Assembly (NCBI GenBank): GCA_036396795.1
Contig: DASWKF010000071.1
Coordinates: 1-64,000, forward strand
Origin: JAHEEM01 sp036396795
GTDB lineage: Bacteria; Pseudomonadota; Gammaproteobacteria; Steroidobacterales; Rariloculaceae
Direction of reading: 5' to 3'
Length of the DNA: 64,000 bases
The notes under the pieces are model-generated. The model was not told where the DNA came from, made no database searches, and saw only the letters and a list, made by a program, of their open reading frames with translations. The position numbers and the translations under genes are program-made. This document shows positions 60,707-64,000 of this stretch, in pieces (the stretch's first letter is position 1; each line of letters starts with the position of its first letter).

Positions 60707-61684
60707 TCAGTCGACGAGCCGCCGAACGGCCTCGACGATGCGCGCCGCGCTCGGCAGCACGGCATCCTCCAAAGCATCGGCGGACGGAAGCGGAATGTGC
60801 GGCGTGGTCACGCGGACGATCGGTCCGTCGAGGTCCCAGAAGATCTCCTCGGCGACGATCGAGGCGATCTCGGCACCCCAGCCGCACAGACGCGGATTCT
60901 CTTCCACCGTGACCAGACGCCCGGTGCGGCCGACGGCCTCGAGTATCGTCAGCGTGTCCAAAGGCACCAGCGAACGCACGTCGATCACGGTTGCCGAGAT
61001 GCCGTGCTCGGCCTCCAGCGTCGCCGCCGCCTGCACCGCCTTGGGCACCATCGCCGCCAGCGCGACAATGGTCACGTCGTCGCCGCTGCGAACGATGCGC
61101 GCCTTGCCGAGCTCCTCGACATGCTCGCCGTCCGGCACTTCACCCTTGGTGGCGTAGAGCGATTTCTGCTCGAAGAACATCACCGGATCGGGGTCTCTGA
61201 CGGCCGCCGCCAGCAAGCCCTTGACGTCCGCCGGCGTCGACGGCGCGACGACCTTGAGGCCGGGTATCGCCATGGCCCAGTTCTCCACGCTCTGCGAGTG
61301 CTGCGCGCCGAAGCGGCTGCCGCCGCCGTTGGCGCTGCGAATGACTAGCGGCAAGCTGCATTGGCCGTCGGTCATGTACCGCGTTTTCGCGATCTGGTTC
61401 GCCACCAGATCCCAGCAGACGGCGAAGAAATCCGAGAACATGATCTCGGCGATCGGGCGTAGGCCCGTCATCGCCGCGCCCATCGCGGCGCCGACGATCG
61501 CTTGCTCGGAGATCGGCGTATCCCTGACCCGCTCGGGCCCGAACTCCTCGAGCAGCCCCACGGTCGCCTTGAAGACCCCGCCGGCTGCAGCCACGTCCTC
61601 ACCGAGGAACACCACGGTGTCGTCGCGGCGCATTTCTTGGGCGATGCCCGCGCTCACCGCTTCCCTGTAAGTCAACTCCGCCAT
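60707..61684 (-). CDS. 2-oxoacid dehydrogenase E1 component, beta subunit
   Basis: Beta subunit of a heterotetrameric thiamine-diphosphate E1 (pyruvate, branched-chain or acetoin type). The 325 residues comprise a pyrimidine-binding domain (VVFLGEDVAAAGGVFKATVG, with the conserved Glu, then DTPISEQAIVGAAMGAAMTG and RFGAQHSQSVENWAMAIPGL) and a transketolase C-terminal domain (VIDVRSLVPLDTLTILEAV, LVTVEENPRLCGWGAEIAS). Length is normal. The alpha subunit, which normally precedes beta in the operon, is absent: upstream is a divergent tartrate dehydrogenase-like gene. The alpha partner must be encoded elsewhere or lost. Confidence 0.93.
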   Translation of the reverse strand: MAELTYREAVSAGIAQEMRRDDTVVFLGEDVAAAGGVFKATVGLLEEFGPERVRDTPISEQAIVGAAMGAAMTGLRPIAEIMFSDFFAVCWDLVANQIAKTRYMTDGQCSLPLVIRSANGGGSRFGAQHSQSVENWAMAIPGLKVVAPSTPADVKGLLAAAVRDPDPVMFFEQKSLYATKGEVPDGEHVEELGKARIVRSGDDVTIVALAAMVPKAVQAAATLEAEHGISATVIDVRSLVPLDTLTILEAVGRTGRLVTVEENPRLCGWGAEIASIVAEEIFWDLDGPIVRVTTPHIPLPSADALEDAVLPSAARIVEAVRRLVD

Positions 61685-61901
61685 TGCAGTCGCTCGGCCG
61701 CTCCTGAATAAACCGAGCTATCTTACGTCAGTTGGATGACTCGATCTAACCGTGTTTCGGGGATCGACGAGCGTCCTCAGCGCGCTCCGAGAATCCGCAG
61801 CTGCGGCGCGGGCAAGGGCGCCGTCAGCCGGGAAACCGTCGCGGGCGAGCGCCGCGGTAACGGCCGATCGTGCGCTTGCGCCGTGCGGGCGCGTTAGCCG
61901 A

Positions 61902-61907
61902 TATACT
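61902..61907 (+). promoter_or_regulatory. Candidate -10 box for the tartrate dehydrogenase-like gene
   Basis: TATACT at 61902-61907 would start transcription near 61914 and give a leader of about 30 nt to ATG 61944. A weak TTGCGC lies at 61876-61881 with 20-bp spacing. This argues against the in-frame ATG at 61908, which would then not be transcribed. Confidence 0.3.
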
Positions 61908-61943
61908 ATGGAAACTTCCTCACTGCGCGAAACCCAAGAACCA

Positions 61944-63005
61944 ATGAGCAAGACCTTGAGCATCGCCCTGATTCCCGGTGACGGCATCGGCACCGAGGTC
62001 ATGCCCGAAGGCGTGCGCGTGCTCGAAGCCGCCGGCCGCAAGCACGGCCTGAGCCTTCGTTGGCGGGAATTCGATTGGTCTTGCGAACGCTACCTCAAGA
62101 CCGGAAGCATGATGCCGGAGGACGGCATCGAGCAGCTGCGAGCCTTCGATGCCATCTATCTGGGCGCCGTCGGCTTCCCGACCGTCGCCGATCACGTGTC
62201 TCTTTGGGGATTGCTGATTCCGATCCGCCGCGAATTCGACCAATACATCAATCTGCGTCCGGTGCGCCTGTTCGAGGGCGTCCCCTGCCCCCTGGCCGGC
62301 AAGGTCGCGGGCGATATCGATTTCTACGTCGTGCGCGAGAACGTCGAAGGCGAATATTCGGCGATCGGCGGCATTCAGTACAAGGACACGGATCAGGAAA
62401 TCGTCGTGCAGCAGAGCATGTTCACGCGCCGCGGCGTCGACCGGGTGCTGAAATACGCGTTCGAGCTCGCGAAATCGCGGCCGGCCAGGCATTTGACCTC
62501 GGCCACCAAATCAAACGGTATTATCCACTCGATGCCGTATTGGGACGCCAGGGTTGCGAACATGAGCAAGTCGTATCCAGACGTCAAGGTCGACCAATTC
62601 CACATCGACATCTTGACCGCCAACTTCGTCCGCATGCCGGAGCACTTCGACGTCGTCGTCGGCAGCAATCTCTTCGGCGACATTCTTTCGGATCTCGGCC
62701 CGGCGTGCACGGGAACGATTGCGATCGCGCCGTCCGCCAACATGAATCCCGAGAAGCTGCACCCGTCGATGTTCGAGCCCGTCCATGGATCGGCACCCGA
62801 TATCGCAGGCAAGGGCATTGCGAACCCGATCGGCACGATTTGGGCCGGAGCGATGATGCTCCAGCACCTCGGCCACGGAGGGGCGCACGACAGCATCATG
62901 AGCGCCGTGGAGAGCGTGCTTCGCGAAGGCGCGCAGCTGACGCGGGACATGGGCGGCCAGGCGAGCACCCAGGAGCTCGGCAAGGCGATCGCAGACGCAC
63001 TTTAA
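61944..63005 (+). CDS. Tartrate dehydrogenase / isopropylmalate dehydrogenase-like enzyme
   Basis: Metal- and NAD-dependent beta-decarboxylating dehydrogenase, 353 residues. N-terminal SIALIPGDGIGTEVMPEGVR, the segment DQYINLRPVRLFEGVPCPLA, VVRENVEGEYSAIGGIQYKD, catalytic Lys and Asp region VDQFHIDILTANFVRMPEHF and VVGSNLFGDILSDLGPACTG, then EPVHGSAPDIAGKGIANPIG for NAD binding. The sequence TVADHVSLWGLLIPIRREFD is characteristic of the tartrate dehydrogenase/decarboxylase branch rather than LeuB or Icd. ATG 61944 was chosen from family starts and the upstream -10 box. It is 13 bp upstream of an MBL-fold lipoprotein gene. Confidence 0.9.
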   Translation: MSKTLSIALIPGDGIGTEVMPEGVRVLEAAGRKHGLSLRWREFDWSCERYLKTGSMMPEDGIEQLRAFDAIYLGAVGFPTVADHVSLWGLLIPIRREFDQYINLRPVRLFEGVPCPLAGKVAGDIDFYVVRENVEGEYSAIGGIQYKDTDQEIVVQQSMFTRRGVDRVLKYAFELAKSRPARHLTSATKSNGIIHSMPYWDARVANMSKSYPDVKVDQFHIDILTANFVRMPEHFDVVVGSNLFGDILSDLGPACTGTIAIAPSANMNPEKLHPSMFEPVHGSAPDIAGKGIANPIGTIWAGAMMLQHLGHGGAHDSIMSAVESVLREGAQLTRDMGGQASTQELGKAIADAL

Positions 63006-63018
63006 GGGGGAGACTGAA

Positions 63019-64000
63019 ATGCTCGATCGACGGCTTCGCAACGCAGCTCTGCTACTCGCCGTCGGCGCTGTGCTGCCGCTCGTCGGCTGCGCGCAGCCTG
63101 CCGACGCTCCGGAGCGCGAGATCACCAACGTCACCGGGGATCTCTACCGCTTTCGCGAAATCCGCCACATCGGCATGTTCCTCGTGACCGGCGAAGGCAT
63201 CATCGTCGTGGATCCGACGAACCCGGGCCTCGCGGCGTGGCTCAAGGAAGAGCTCGATCGGCGTTTCGGCCTGCCGGTCCGCTACGTGATCTACAGCCAC
63301 AGTCACAACGATCACGCATCCGGGGGCGAGGTTTTCGCGGACACGGCGACGTTCATCGGCCATGTCAACATGCGCAAGAATCTCCAGAAACCCCCGCCCG
63401 ACGCACCGCTGCTGCCGCGCGAGCGGCTCTGGGACGTCGACGGCAACGGCACCATCGAGTCATCAGAGGCGAACCCCTACGCGTCGCAAGCCTTCGAGCT
63501 TCTCGGGAAGGCCGACACCGACGGCTTGACGCGATCGGACATCTGGGAAGTGCGCTTCGGGGGTGGGACGCATCCGCCGGATATCTATTATGCGGATCAT
63601 CTGACGGTCAGGCTCGGCGGCAAGTCGGTCGAGCTCCACTACACCGGAAGAAATCATACCGACGACATGACGACGGTGTTGTTTCCGGAAGAGCGAACGA
63701 TCTATACGGTCGATTTCCTCACGCCGAATCGCCTGCCGTTCACCGACCTCGACGGCGGCTACCTGCCCGAATGGCTCGCTTCCCTGCGTCTCGTCGAGCA
63801 ACTCGACTTCGACATCATCTCTCCGGGTCACGAAGCCGTCGGCACCAAGGCCCAGGTGTCGGAGCAGGTACGCTACCTGGAAGATCTGATCGCCGAGGTC
63901 TCGGCCGGCATCGCCGCCGGTCGGAGCAAGCAGGAGCTGGTCGACACCGTGCTGTTGGAGCAGCACTCGCACTTGCTCGAGTATGACAATTTCCGGCCGC
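63019..64000 (+). CDS. MBL-fold lipoprotein with inserted EF-hand (3' end missing)
   Basis: The frame opens at ATG 63019 (GGGGGAGA upstream) and is still open at the window edge (327 residues seen). The signal peptide ends LPLVGCAQP, a lipobox. Metallo-beta-lactamase motifs are SHSHNDHASGGEVF (H-x-H-x-D-H), LHYTGRNHTDDMT and ISPGHEAVG. Between the first and second metal motifs sits an insertion with a complete EF-hand loop, DVDGNGTIESSE (residues 139-150, bases 63433-63468), and a decayed second loop DTDGLTRSDIWE. Calcium control of an MBL hydrolase is therefore possible. Close to the class of periplasmic MBL proteins in TonB-rich bacteria. Linked to the upstream dehydrogenase by 13 bp. Confidence 0.88.
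   Translation, partial: MLDRRLRNAALLLAVGAVLPLVGCAQPADAPEREITNVTGDLYRFREIRHIGMFLVTGEGIIVVDPTNPGLAAWLKEELDRRFGLPVRYVIYSHSHNDHASGGEVFADTATFIGHVNMRKNLQKPPPDAPLLPRERLWDVDGNGTIESSEANPYASQAFELLGKADTDGLTRSDIWEVRFGGGTHPPDIYYADHLTVRLGGKSVELHYTGRNHTDDMTTVLFPEERTIYTVDFLTPNRLPFTDLDGGYLPEWLASLRLVEQLDFDIISPGHEAVGTKAQVSEQVRYLEDLIAEVSAGIAAGRSKQELVDTVLLEQHSHLLEYDNFRP

Overview
The window reads as a chromosome segment of a high-GC, aerobic Gammaproteobacterium. The main argument is the unbroken minus-strand block yebC-ruvC-ruvA-ruvB-ybgC-tolQ-tolR-tolA-tolB-pal-cpoB-queE-queC followed by tRNA-Lys. FabA, a sucA-sucB-lpdA cluster, a TonB-dependent receptor and several lipoproteins agree with this. The many Tat/Sec-exported oxidoreductases, DUF4397/DUF6152 proteins and a GNAT-nitrilase fusion suggest an uncultured or environmental lineage near Chromatiales, Steroidobacterales or Woeseiales, but sequence reading alone cannot fix the order.

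Layout. 1-224: the 5' part of a GH130-like glycosidase gene running off the left edge. 281-356: tRNA-Lys(UUU). 431-9927: queuosine genes, Tol-Pal envelope system, Holliday-junction resolution genes and yebC, nearly all coupled by 4-nt overlaps or short gaps. 10119-15638: the 2-oxoglutarate dehydrogenase complex (lpdA, sucB, sucA) with a strong inverted repeat in its leader region. 15788-18304: DUF5658 protein, a cytochrome c lipoprotein, a DUF3187 protein and a holin-like membrane protein. 18429-21671: a DUF4397 lipoprotein and a CPA2 antiporter. 21684-21880: a double-hairpin repeat element. 21884-28117: a two-subunit molybdenum hydroxylase, two glycosyltransferases and a membrane dipeptidase. 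28337-34698: a DUF11/CFI-box surface protein, a TonB receptor, an MBL-fold protein and a DUF6152 protein. 34796-36194: a small EF-hand protein and a flippase-like membrane protein. 36191-44431: amidohydrolase, tRNA-Arg(CCU), diguanylate cyclase, GNAT-nitrilase fusion, MFS carrier, tannase-like esterase and a secreted rhodanese. 44650-50933: beta-barrel protein, OFA-type MFS carrier, fabA, plant-type FNR, alr and an acuI-like gene. 50943-56541: an exported NADP-binding protein, putA and rocD, with a second copy of the repeat element in the putA/rocD divergent promoter. 56535-57815: a ToxR-like regulator divergent from a PepSY membrane protein, with two palindromes between them. 59364-61684: an E2-E1beta pair lacking E1alpha. 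61944-64000: a tartrate dehydrogenase-like gene and an MBL-fold lipoprotein with an embedded EF-hand, cut by the right edge.

The genes fall into central metabolism (OGDH, PutA/RocD feeding glutamate semialdehyde to glutamate and 2-oxoglutarate, a second 2-oxoacid dehydrogenase), envelope maintenance (Tol-Pal, lipoproteins, TonB uptake) and catabolic accessory genes. The most unusual item is the repeat family: four hairpins with an almost constant 34-nt loop and stems that differ between copies. In the two A hairpins every stem change is compensated on the opposite arm. No transposase lies next to either copy.
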